Assembly: GCA_934643185.1 (NCBI GenBank)
Contig: CAKUBN010000066.1
Span: 1-12,273 of the forward strand
Direction of reading: 5' to 3'
Length of the DNA: 12,273 bases
From: an uncultured Eubacteriales bacterium
Lineage (GTDB): Bacteria; Bacillota; Clostridia; Oscillospirales; Acutalibacteraceae
Within the stretch, counting starts at the first letter, position 1. The number at the start of each line of letters is the position of its first letter. Positions 1 through 6,702 of this stretch are shown in pieces. The notes under the pieces were generated by a model. The model was given only the letters and a program-made list of their open reading frames with translations, was not told where the DNA came from and made no database searches. Both the position numbers and the translations under genes were made by a program.

Positions 1-261
1 GTGTGCGCGCTGGCGTTCGGCATCGATATGCCGATTTTGCTCATCCTCATCGGCATCATCTATATCGTCGAGATCCTCTCCGTTGTGCTTCAGGTCACGT
101 ACTTTAAAATTTCGCACGGCAAGCGTATTTTCAAAATGGCACCGATCCACCACCACTTTGAAATGTGCGGCTGGAACGAGAACAAAATTTGCTTCGTTTT
201 CAGCGGCGTCACGCTTTTTGCCGGCATCATCGGTGTACTTTTGGCGGTTTTCGGCTGCTAA
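1..261 (+). CDS. mraY: Phospho-N-acetylmuramoyl-pentapeptide-transferase, C-terminal part
   Basis: This is the last 86 codons of MraY, the integral membrane enzyme that transfers phospho-MurNAc-pentapeptide from its UDP carrier to undecaprenyl phosphate, giving lipid I on the inner face of the membrane. The visible part has a hydrophobic helix (about residues 10-32 of the fragment), then the family signature MAPIHHHFE with its histidine triad near the active site, then a final membrane segment ending in FGC. The reading frame is open from base 1, so the true start lies upstream; the GTG at base 1 is just a valine codon. The next gene (ftsW) starts 54 bp downstream. Many Gram-positive clusters have murD here, but this one does not. 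Identification from the HHH motif and the context is secure. Confidence 0.95.
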   Translation: MCALAFGIDMPILLILIGIIYIVEILSVVLQVTYFKISHGKRIFKMAPIHHHFEMCGWNENKICFVFSGVTLFAGIIGVLLAVFGC

Positions 262-300
262 ACACCTAAAAATGGGATAAAATAGAAATTGAGTGAAAAA

Positions 301-306
301 AGGAGG
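301..306 (+). promoter_or_regulatory. Ribosome binding site that fixes the ftsW start
   Basis: AGGAGG lies nine bases before ATG 316. An in-frame TTG at 289 would give nine more codons but would place this Shine-Dalgarno sequence inside the coding region, so ATG 316 is the better start. Confidence 0.8.
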
Positions 307-315
307 TTTGCAGCA

Positions 316-1581
316 ATGGCGCAGACAAGACGCTCCACGGCGCGCGGACTCGAACAGGTCCCAAGCCGTCGGTTATCCGCCGTGCCCGCCGAAGAAGCGG
401 CATCCGCAGCCGCACGGCGCGGAAGACGGCGCGGGCGCATCAAATATAGAATTTTCACCTTGGGTCTCGGCCTGGACATGACCATGCTGTTTTTGATCCT
501 TGTGCTGCTTGCCGTGGGACTTGTTATGATGTTCTCCGCAAGCTATGCCTACGCGTATTACTACTACGGAAACAGCTATTATTTCATCTTGCGTCAGGGC
601 ATGTTTGCTTTGGTCGGCGTTGTGCTGATGCTCGCTATCTCCACGTTCGATTATCATCAGCTGCACAAGCTGAACCTGCCCGTTTTCGCCGTTTCCATCA
701 TTTTGCTTTTGATGGTGCTCGTCTTTAAGGGTACAAAGTTAGCGCCGAACAAGGGCGGCGCGGTGCGCTGGCTGAACCTCGGCTTTGTCGAATTCCAGCC
801 GTCCGAGATCGCGAAGTTCGCGCTCATCCTGATGTTTGCGCACCTCATCGCGCTCTACGGCGAAAAGATGAAAACGTTCCGTTACGGCTTTTTGCCGTTC
901 TTCGGCATTTTGGGGCTCATCTGCGTGCTCGTCATCGCAGAAAAGCACGTTTCCGCCACCATCATCATCTGCCTCATCGCGTTTATCATGATGTTCGTCG
1001 GCGGCACAAAGTTCCGCTATTTCGCCGTCATCGGCGGCGCGGCGGCAGCCGTCATCGGCGCGCTTCTGCTGTTTTCCTCAAAATTTTCCTACGCCATGAA
1101 CCGCGTCCACGGCTGGCTGGACCCGTTCAACCCGCCGGAGGGCGTCGATACCTGGCAGACGGTGCAGTCGCTCTACGCCATCGGTTCCGGGCAGCTGCTC
1201 GGCGTCGGCATCGGGCAGTCGAGACAAAAATATCTCTACATCCCGGAGCCGCAGAACGACTTCGTTTTCGCCGTGGTGTGTGAGGAGCTCGGCTTCATCG
1301 GCGCGCTCATCGTCATCATCCTGTTTGCGCTTTTCATCTGGCGCGGCGTGTATATCGCGCTGCATGCGCGTGACCGCTTCGGCACCATGCTGGCGCTGGG
1401 CATCACGTTCCAGTTCGGCATTCAGGCCATCCTCAACATCTGCGTTGTCACAAACACCATCCCGAACACCGGCATCAGCCTGCCGTTCTTCAGCTACGGC
1501 GGCACGGCGCTCATCATGCTGTTAGCCGAAATGGGCGTGCTGTTGTCGGTCTCGCGGCATTCCAATACAGAAAAAATGTAA
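316..1581 (+). CDS. ftsW: SEDS-family peptidoglycan glycosyltransferase FtsW (or SpoVE)
   Basis: This 421-residue polytopic protein is of the SEDS family, which polymerises lipid II into glycan strands together with a class B penicillin-binding protein. Several family signatures are visible. GGAVRW...FQPSEIAKFA follows the first membrane segments. PEPQNDFVFAVVCEELGFIG contains Asp315, which aligns with the essential catalytic aspartate of FtsW/RodA. The signature NTGISLPFFSYGG lies near the C-terminus. About ten hydrophobic segments are present. The first 45 or so residues form an Arg/Ala-rich cytoplasmic extension, longer than in Bacillus or E. coli FtsW. The start is ATG 316. murG follows 15 bp later, so the genes are probably cotranscribed. 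Sequence alone does not separate the vegetative FtsW from the sporulation paralogue SpoVE, which occupies this cluster position in Bacillus. Confidence 0.93.
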   Translation: MAQTRRSTARGLEQVPSRRLSAVPAEEAASAAARRGRRRGRIKYRIFTLGLGLDMTMLFLILVLLAVGLVMMFSASYAYAYYYYGNSYYFILRQGMFALVGVVLMLAISTFDYHQLHKLNLPVFAVSIILLLMVLVFKGTKLAPNKGGAVRWLNLGFVEFQPSEIAKFALILMFAHLIALYGEKMKTFRYGFLPFFGILGLICVLVIAEKHVSATIIICLIAFIMMFVGGTKFRYFAVIGGAAAAVIGALLLFSSKFSYAMNRVHGWLDPFNPPEGVDTWQTVQSLYAIGSGQLLGVGIGQSRQKYLYIPEPQNDFVFAVVCEELGFIGALIVIILFALFIWRGVYIALHARDRFGTMLALGITFQFGIQAILNICVVTNTIPNTGISLPFFSYGGTALIMLLAEMGVLLSVSRHSNTEKM

Positions 1582-1596
1582 AAGGGGTATTCAATT

Positions 1597-2715
1597 ATGC
1601 GTGTGTTATTTGCAGGCGGCGGCACCGCCGGCCATATCAACCCGGCGCTTGCGGCGGCCGGTTATCTGCGCTCCAAGCAGCCGGATGCCGAAATTCTGTA
1701 CGTCGGCAACAAGGGCGGCATGGAAGAGCGCCTTGTGCCCGCAGCGGGCTTCAATTTCAAAACCATCCGCATCTCGGGCTTTCAGCGTAAATTGACGGCG
1801 AAGAACATCCGCCGCAACATCAAAACCGTGTTCCGTCTGTTCTCCTCGTCCATCGAGTCCGAGCGCATCATCAAGGAGTTTAAGCCGGATATCTGCGTCG
1901 GCACCGGCGGCTACGTCAGCGGCCCGGTCATCCGCGCCGCGCAGAAGCTCGGCATCCCCACCGTCATCCACGAGCAGAACGCCTACCCGGGCATGACGAC
2001 TAAAGCGCTCGCAAAGCACGCCGAGTGCGTGATGCTCGCCGTAGAGGACGCAAAAAAGTACCTCGAACGCAAGGATAACTGCGTCTTCACCGGCAACCCG
2101 GTGCGCGTTTCCGTTTTGCAGGCAGAGCGTGAAGCCGCCCGCAAGGCGCTGAACCTCGACGACCGCCCGCTTGTGCTGTCGTTTGGCGGCAGCCTCGGCG
2201 CAGCGGCACTCAACAAAGCCGCGGCGTACATGCTCGGTGAAAGCGCCAAGGAAAAGAAGTATCAGCACATCCACGGCTACGGCCAGCACGATGAAAAATT
2301 CCTCGACGAGGTGCACGCAGCGGGCGTTAAGGAAGAGGAAAACCCGCAGATCCGCATGCTCGAGTACATAGACAACATGCCGGAGTGCCTTGCTGCCGCC
2401 GACCTCGTCATCGGCCGCGCCGGCGCGATCACCTTAACGGAGATCGAAGCCACGGGCAAGTGCTCCATTCTCATCCCGTCCCCGAACGTCGCCGAAAACC
2501 ACCAGTTCCACAACGCCATGGCGCTTGTAAACCGCGACGCCGCCGTGATGATCGAAGAAAAAGACCTCACCGGCGAAAAGCTGTGGGAAACGGTGAACAC
2601 CATCCTTTCCGGGCCGGGCCGCGCCGAGGAGATCGGCAAAAACGCCAAGGCCATGGCCGTGCTGGACGCAAACGACCGCATTTATAACATCATCTGCGAA
2701 AAAGCGAAAAAGTAA
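1597..2715 (+). CDS. murG: UDP-GlcNAc:lipid I N-acetylglucosaminyltransferase MurG
   Basis: MurG is the peripheral membrane glycosyltransferase (GT28, GT-B fold) that adds GlcNAc from UDP-GlcNAc to lipid I, forming lipid II. The protein has 372 residues, a normal length. The N-terminal acceptor-binding domain opens with the glycine-rich loop GGGTAGHINPAL (His13 aligns with the conserved active-site histidine) and contains HEQNAYPG. The C-terminal donor domain has the second glycine-rich loop SFGGSLGA. Further on, GRAGAITLTEIEA contains Glu282, which aligns with the residue that contacts the ribose of UDP-GlcNAc, and VAENHQFHNA follows. AAAGGGG at 1581-1587 is the ribosome binding site, nine bases before the ATG. 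The gene sits 15 bp after ftsW in the same apparent transcript. Confidence 0.96.
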   Translation: MRVLFAGGGTAGHINPALAAAGYLRSKQPDAEILYVGNKGGMEERLVPAAGFNFKTIRISGFQRKLTAKNIRRNIKTVFRLFSSSIESERIIKEFKPDICVGTGGYVSGPVIRAAQKLGIPTVIHEQNAYPGMTTKALAKHAECVMLAVEDAKKYLERKDNCVFTGNPVRVSVLQAEREAARKALNLDDRPLVLSFGGSLGAAALNKAAAYMLGESAKEKKYQHIHGYGQHDEKFLDEVHAAGVKEEENPQIRMLEYIDNMPECLAAADLVIGRAGAITLTEIEATGKCSILIPSPNVAENHQFHNAMALVNRDAAVMIEEKDLTGEKLWETVNTILSGPGRAEEIGKNAKAMAVLDANDRIYNIICEKAKK

Positions 2716-2742
2716 TACAGCACGCCTATTATCGTTTTATAG

Positions 2743-2774
2743 GACATACCCCAAAATTTTCCCTCTGCATACTA
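2743..2774 (+). promoter_or_regulatory. Possible sporulation-sigma-type promoter upstream of murA
   Basis: CATACTA (2768-2774) matches the -10 element of the sigma-G/sigma-E class of sporulation promoters. GACATA at 2743-2748 resembles the CATA-type -35, but the spacing is 19 bp where 17-18 is usual. It lies in the 118-bp gap between murG and murA, the only sizeable break in the mur genes here. This is a motif match only. Confidence 0.25.
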
Positions 2775-2833
2775 TGACCGTATTGAGGGGCACGCGGGCT
2801 TCCTGCGCGCCTTACAGAATACGGGGTGTGTAT

Positions 2834-4126
2834 ATGGAAGAATATGAGTTGGAACATACGGGCTGTGCCCGGCAGGAAGCCATTTTGGTGCGCGGCGGCA
2901 ATCGCCTTTGCGGCGAGCTCACCGTACAGGGCGCAAAAAACAGCACACTGCCGCTGCTTGCGGCGGCCCTTCTCTGCGAGGGTGAAACGGTGCTGCACAA
3001 CTGCCCCGCACTGTCCGACGTGCACACGGCGGTCACCATTTTGCGGCGGCTCGGCTGCCGCTGCATCCGCGCAGGCGATACCTTAACGGTCTGCGCGGAC
3101 GGCATGACCCGCTGTGATATTCCCCACAGTCTCATGCGGGAGATGCGCTCGTCCATCGTGTTTTTGGGCGCAATCCTGTCCCGCTGCGGCGAAGCGCGTC
3201 TGTCGTTCCCCGGCGGATGCGAGCTCGGGCCAAGGCCCATCGACCTGCATTTGGAGGCGCTGCGCAAGCTCGGCGCGGAAATTCGCGAAGAGCACGGCTG
3301 CCTTTTATGCACCGCGCCCGGCGGGCTGCGCGGCGGTTTTGTCTCGCTCGCGTTCCCAAGCGTCGGCGCAACGGAAAACCTGCTGCTCGCCGCCGTCCGC
3401 GCCAAGGGCACCACGGTGCTCACAAACGCCGCGCGCGAGCCGGAGATCGAAGACCTCGCCGGGTACTTAAACCGCTGCGGCGCGCGCATCCACGGCGCGG
3501 GCGAAAGCTGCATCGTCATCGAGGGCGTGCCGCACCTTTACGGCAGCACATACACCGTCATGCCGGACCGCATCGCCGCCGCAACATACATGGCCGCGGC
3601 CGCCGTCACGGGCGGTACGGTGCTTCTGCGTGATGTCAACAGCGAGCACCTTTTGCCGGTTTTGTCGGCGTTTGAAAGCACCGGCTGCGCCGTGATGCAG
3701 TCCGGCAGCGAATTATTATTGCGCGCACCGCAGAGATTAAAACCCGTGCGTCACGTGCGCACCATGCCGTATCCCGGCTTCCCTACGGATGCTCAGGCGC
3801 CCGTCATGACCATGGCGGCGGTGGGGGACGGCACCAGTATTTTTGTAGAGAACATTTTTGAAAGCCGCTATAAGCATGCCGGTGAGCTCAACCGGCTCGG
3901 TGCGAAGATCAAGTTAGAGGGCAAGGTGGCTGTCATAGAGGGCGTGCCGCAGCTTTCCGGTGCGCCGGTCTCGGCAGAGGATCTGCGCGGCGGCGCGGCG
4001 CTTGTCATCGCAGGCCTTGCGGCGCAGGGCGAAACACAGGTGATGCACCCGCAGTACATCGACCGCGGCTATGCGCACTTTGAAGAGAATTTAAGGGCGC
4101 TCGGCGCAGACGTATACCGAATATAG
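2834..4126 (+). CDS. murA: UDP-N-acetylglucosamine 1-carboxyvinyltransferase MurA
   Basis: MurA is the cytoplasmic enoylpyruvyl transferase that moves enolpyruvate from PEP to UDP-GlcNAc, the first committed step of peptidoglycan synthesis. The 430-residue protein shows the family residues: QGAKNSTLP (Lys35, Asn36) near the N-terminus, the active-site loop PGGCELGPRPIDLH with Cys129, FPTDAQAP with Asp319, and DLRGGAAL with Arg385. A cysteine rather than aspartate at 129 predicts fosfomycin sensitivity at the enzyme level. ATG 2834 is chosen because the usual family N-terminus (ILVRGGNRL) begins 17 codons later and GGGG lies just upstream; GTG 2828 is a close alternative. The frame is also open to ATG 2774, but that codon has no ribosome binding site. 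ftsQ follows after 42 bp. Clostridia often have two murA copies; which paralogue this is cannot be told here. Confidence 0.94.
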   Translation: MEEYELEHTGCARQEAILVRGGNRLCGELTVQGAKNSTLPLLAAALLCEGETVLHNCPALSDVHTAVTILRRLGCRCIRAGDTLTVCADGMTRCDIPHSLMREMRSSIVFLGAILSRCGEARLSFPGGCELGPRPIDLHLEALRKLGAEIREEHGCLLCTAPGGLRGGFVSLAFPSVGATENLLLAAVRAKGTTVLTNAAREPEIEDLAGYLNRCGARIHGAGESCIVIEGVPHLYGSTYTVMPDRIAAATYMAAAAVTGGTVLLRDVNSEHLLPVLSAFESTGCAVMQSGSELLLRAPQRLKPVRHVRTMPYPGFPTDAQAPVMTMAAVGDGTSIFVENIFESRYKHAGELNRLGAKIKLEGKVAVIEGVPQLSGAPVSAEDLRGGAALVIAGLAAQGETQVMHPQYIDRGYAHFEENLRALGADVYRI

Positions 4127-4168
4127 AGCGAAAAGTAAGAGATAAAACGTGAAAAACGGAGGCTGAAC

Positions 4169-5155
4169 ATGGCGCGTACTCCACGCAGCGCAGCGGAAAA
4201 GCTCGCAATGAGAAAGAAAAAAAGCAGGGCGCTGCTCCTGTTCAATATAATCGCATTCAGCGTCGTCGTCATCGGCGCGGTCCTTTTGTGCATCTTCGTG
4301 TTTTTCAAGGTGGGCAACGTCACATTCACGTCAGATGCCGGCTACGATGAAGCCGATATCCGCCGCGTGTGCGGCATCAACGAGGGTGATAACCTCGTGC
4401 TGCTGGAAACGGAAAGCCGCGAAAAAGCGCTTGAGCACCGTTTCCCGTACATTGAAAGCGCAAAGATCGTAAAGCATATCCCTTCCACCATTGAAATTGA
4501 AATTACCCCCGCCGAAACGGCGTTTTCCGTCGCGTGCGACGCGGGCTATCTCTATGTAAGTGCTTCCGGCAAGGTGCTGGAGATCGCTTCACAGCCGTGC
4601 GAGGGCACGACTGTGGTGCTCGGGGCAAATCCCACGAACACAAAGCCCAGCGAAACGATCACGTTCGGCGATGATTCCGTCAAAGAAGTCTATAACGCCA
4701 TCGCGGAGCAGATGACGAAAAACGAGATGCAGAACGTCACGGAGATCAACATGACGAACCCCTACGACCTTACGCTGACGTATGATAACCGCATCACGTT
4801 CCGTTTCGGCAACATGAACGGCATGTCCTACAAAATGGCGTTTGGCCTCGAGATGCTGCGCCAGATGGAGTCGAGCGGCGAGATCACCGATGAGACCGTC
4901 GGCTCCATCGACCTTTCCGTTGTGCCGGATAAAAACAAGGCGTTCTACGCAGAGGACCGCACCGCGGCTTCCGCCACGCCCGCGCCCGGTGATGCCGCAG
5001 GCCGCACAGACGGCACAGACAGCACCGCAAACAGCGACGGAGAAAACGGCGATGCAGCGGCTGATCCCGCCGGTGATACGGGCGACACCGGCGACACTGC
5101 AGACCCCGCAGCGGGCGATGGCAGCGACAACACAGGCGACGCCGAAAACGTGTAA
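4169..5155 (+). CDS. ftsQ: Cell division protein FtsQ/DivIB with acidic C-terminal tail
   Basis: This bitopic divisome protein has 328 residues. In the family, FtsQ/DivIB binds FtsL and FtsB/DivIC and supports septal peptidoglycan synthesis by FtsW and its partner penicillin-binding protein. A basic cytoplasmic start (residues 1-21, rich in Lys/Arg) is followed by one membrane segment (about 22-46). A POTRA-like domain (about 47-118) begins KVGNVTFTSDAGYDEADIRR and ends with IEIEITPAETAFSV. A beta-rich domain runs to about residue 263. Residues 265-328 are a low-complexity tail of Gly, Asp, Ala and Thr, with GDT repeats, 15 acidic residues and one basic residue. GGAGG at 4158-4162, six bases before the ATG, supports the start. 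Position between murA and ftsZ, topology and POTRA pattern support the call; overall sequence conservation in this family is low. Confidence 0.88.
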   Translation: MARTPRSAAEKLAMRKKKSRALLLFNIIAFSVVVIGAVLLCIFVFFKVGNVTFTSDAGYDEADIRRVCGINEGDNLVLLETESREKALEHRFPYIESAKIVKHIPSTIEIEITPAETAFSVACDAGYLYVSASGKVLEIASQPCEGTTVVLGANPTNTKPSETITFGDDSVKEVYNAIAEQMTKNEMQNVTEINMTNPYDLTLTYDNRITFRFGNMNGMSYKMAFGLEMLRQMESSGEITDETVGSIDLSVVPDKNKAFYAEDRTAASATPAPGDAAGRTDGTDSTANSDGENGDAAADPAGDTGDTGDTADPAAGDGSDNTGDAENV

Positions 5156-5238
5156 AAATTTGGAAACGTTCTCTGATTTTTCACACCGTTTTAGGGCAAT
5201 TTGAACAGCCCCGGCGCCATAGATTTCCCGAAAACCGC

Positions 5239-5364
5239 TGTAAAGTAAAAATATTTGCACAAGGCCACTTTTTTGCCGCTTTCATCTTGAATTTTGGCGG
5301 GAAAAGTGATAAATTATAGTGTATGAAGCTATGTAAAGCTGAAAGACTGTAAAGAACTGTAAAG
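5239..5364 (+). repeat. Four TGTAAAG repeats in the ftsZ leader
   Basis: The heptamer TGTAAAG occurs at 5239-5245, 5332-5338, 5348-5354 and 5358-5364. The last two are part of a longer ACTGTAAAG repeat spaced exactly 10 bp apart, one helical turn. Three copies lie just downstream of the predicted ftsZ promoter. They may be regulator binding sites or chance A/T-rich repeats. Confidence 0.4.
5287..5320 (+). promoter_or_regulatory. Probable housekeeping promoter for ftsZ
   Basis: TTGAAT (5287-5292) is followed after 17 bp by TAAATT (5310-5315), preceded by the extended -10 dinucleotide TG at 5307-5308. TATAGT at 5315-5320 is an alternative -10. The A/T-rich tract stands out from the GC-rich surroundings, and ftsZ starts about 190 bp downstream, so a long leader is implied. 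No terminator was seen after ftsQ, so read-through from upstream is also possible. Confidence 0.5.
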
Positions 5365-5366
5365 GT

Positions 5367-5480
5367 ATGGCCCTTTATGGGACGCTATCCGGCGGATTTG
5401 ATCGAAGCTCGAGAGAAAACCGTTTTGAATCCGGAGGCGGCGTGATGAATGAAAAATCCCGGATCCGTGCGGATCGTTAA
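5367..5480 (+). CDS. Doubtful 37-codon leader ORF before ftsZ
   Basis: An ORF of 37 codons starts at ATG 5367 and ends at TAA 5480, 32 bp before ftsZ. The first ATG has only AAAGG directly against it, which is too close for a good ribosome binding site. A better-placed GGAGG (5433-5437) precedes in-frame GTG 5442 and ATG 5445, which would give only 11-12 codons. The peptide is polar, with no membrane segment and no family I recognise. Its end overlaps the inverted repeat GATCCG-TG-CGGATC. It could be a translated leader peptide or chance. I keep it because a decent ribosome binding site and a short frame just before a key division gene could matter for regulation. Confidence 0.15.
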   Translation: MALYGTLSGGFDRSSRENRFESGGGVMNEKSRIRADR

Positions 5481-5512
5481 CGGTTAAAGACCAAATCAAG
5501 GAGGAACATAAA

Positions 5513-6625
5513 ATGCCGTTTGAAATTGATAACATGCTTGAAGAGACCCCCCAGACCATTAAGGTCGTTGGTGTAGGCGGCGGCGGCGGAAACGCTGTTA
5601 ACCGCATGGCAGACGCCGGCGTGCAGCACGTCGAGCTCGTCTGCATGAATACAGACCGTCAGGCACTGTCCCGCTCGCAGGCGAAGACCCGCGTGCAGAT
5701 CGGTGAAAAGAATACACAGGGCAGAGGCGCAGGCTCCAAGCCGGAGGTTGGCGCAAAGGCTGCGGAAGAGAGCCGCGAGCTCATCGCTGCTACCCTCAAG
5801 GGTGCAGACATGGTCTTCGTCACCGCCGGTATGGGCGGCGGCACCGGCACGGGCGCAGCTCCGGTCGTTGCAGAGATTGCAAAGGACATGGGCGCGCTGA
5901 CCGTCGGCATCGTCACAAAGCCGTTTGCTTTTGAAGGCAAGCGCCGTATGGACCAGGCAGAAAAGGGCATTGCAGAGCTGCGCAAGCACGTCGATTCCCT
6001 CGTTGTCATCCCGAACGAAAGACTGAAGCTCGTCAGCGAGCAGCGCATCACGCTCGCAAACGCATTCAGCATCGCCGATGACGTTCTCCGTCAGGGCGTA
6101 CAGAGCATTTCCGATTTGATCCAGATCCCGGGCATCGTCAACCTCGACTTCGAGGATGTCAAGTCCATCATGCAGGACGCTGGCTACGCACACATGGGCG
6201 TCGGCCGTGCGGCAGGCAAGGACAAGGCAGAGCAGGCAGCCGTTGCGGCTATCTCCAGCCCGCTGCTTGAAACCGCTATCGCAGGCGCTAAGGGCGTCAT
6301 CATCAACATCAAGTCCTCTCCGGACATCGCCCTCGACGAGATCGATGTCGCGTCTCAGCTCATCACCGAGCGCGCAAGCGAGGATGCAAACATCATTTGG
6401 GGTGCTGCATTCGACGAGACGATGGAAGACGAGATGATGGTCACCGTTATCGCGACCGGCTTCGACGGTATGAACGGCGAAAAGACCCAGAAGCCCGCAG
6501 CTCCGGCTATCAGCGACGCAGACCTCTTTGGCAACCCGTCTGCGCCGAGCACCGGCAGCACAACTTCCGCGAAGAGCGACGATGATACCTTCTCCGACAT
6601 CATGTCCATCTTCAACAGAAAGTAA
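5513..6625 (+). CDS. ftsZ: Cell division protein FtsZ
   Basis: FtsZ is the tubulin-like GTPase that polymerises at mid-cell into the ring that organises division. The 370-residue protein has the nucleotide-binding start GVGGGGGNAVNRM, the tubulin signature GGGTGTG (residues 108-114) and the T7 catalytic loop NLDFED (Asn210, Asp212, Asp215), which completes the GTPase site of the neighbouring subunit. After the core (about residue 320) comes a short Ala/Ser/Thr-rich linker and the end DIMSIFNRK. That end only partly resembles the usual C-terminal peptide DIPxFLR: the proline is missing. AAGGAGG at 5498-5504, eight bases before the ATG, is a strong ribosome binding site. The gene has its own probable promoter about 190 bp upstream and a strong terminator after it. 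ftsA, commonly next to ftsZ, is not in the window. Confidence 0.97.
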   Translation: MPFEIDNMLEETPQTIKVVGVGGGGGNAVNRMADAGVQHVELVCMNTDRQALSRSQAKTRVQIGEKNTQGRGAGSKPEVGAKAAEESRELIAATLKGADMVFVTAGMGGGTGTGAAPVVAEIAKDMGALTVGIVTKPFAFEGKRRMDQAEKGIAELRKHVDSLVVIPNERLKLVSEQRITLANAFSIADDVLRQGVQSISDLIQIPGIVNLDFEDVKSIMQDAGYAHMGVGRAAGKDKAEQAAVAAISSPLLETAIAGAKGVIINIKSSPDIALDEIDVASQLITERASEDANIIWGAAFDETMEDEMMVTVIATGFDGMNGEKTQKPAAPAISDADLFGNPSAPSTGSTTSAKSDDDTFSDIMSIFNRK

Positions 6626-6644
6626 TTTAGAATTACAAATCAAG

Positions 6645-6668
6645 CAGGGTATCGGTCTCGATACCCTG
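6645..6668 (+). terminator. Hairpin terminator after ftsZ
   Basis: CAGGGTATCG (6645-6654) and CGATACCCTG (6659-6668) form a perfect 10-bp stem with a GTCT loop, followed by TCTTTAT. It starts 20 bp after the ftsZ stop. The short T run makes it moderately efficient at best, so some read-through into the VOC gene is likely; I see no convincing separate promoter for that gene. Confidence 0.8.
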
Positions 6669-6702
6669 TCTTTATAAAATGTACTTTTGGGAGGAAAACG
6701 AA

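Noticed and set aside
1606..2316. A 236-codon open frame on the minus strand opposite murG
   Set aside because: It is the antisense of a secure gene and has no family motifs or sensible neighbours.
2774..2833. Upstream in-frame ATG 2774 as the murA start
   Set aside because: No ribosome binding site precedes it, and it would add 20 residues not typical of MurA; the ATG overlaps the CATACTATG motif.
5266..5308. Inverted repeat CACTTTT...AAAAGTG with inner CCGC/GCGG before ftsZ, as a terminator of ftsQ
   Set aside because: The stem is interrupted, the loop is long and no T run follows; it overlaps the promoter instead, so I do not call it a terminator.
5477..6643. A 388-codon open frame on the minus strand opposite ftsZ
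   Set aside because: It mirrors the codon bias of ftsZ, gives a Cys/His/Asp-rich product with no recognisable fold, and ftsZ is certain.
6673..6678. TATAAA as a -10 box for the VOC gene
   Set aside because: It lies too close to the ribosome binding site at 6689 and has no -35 at a suitable distance; it is more likely the tail of the ftsZ terminator.
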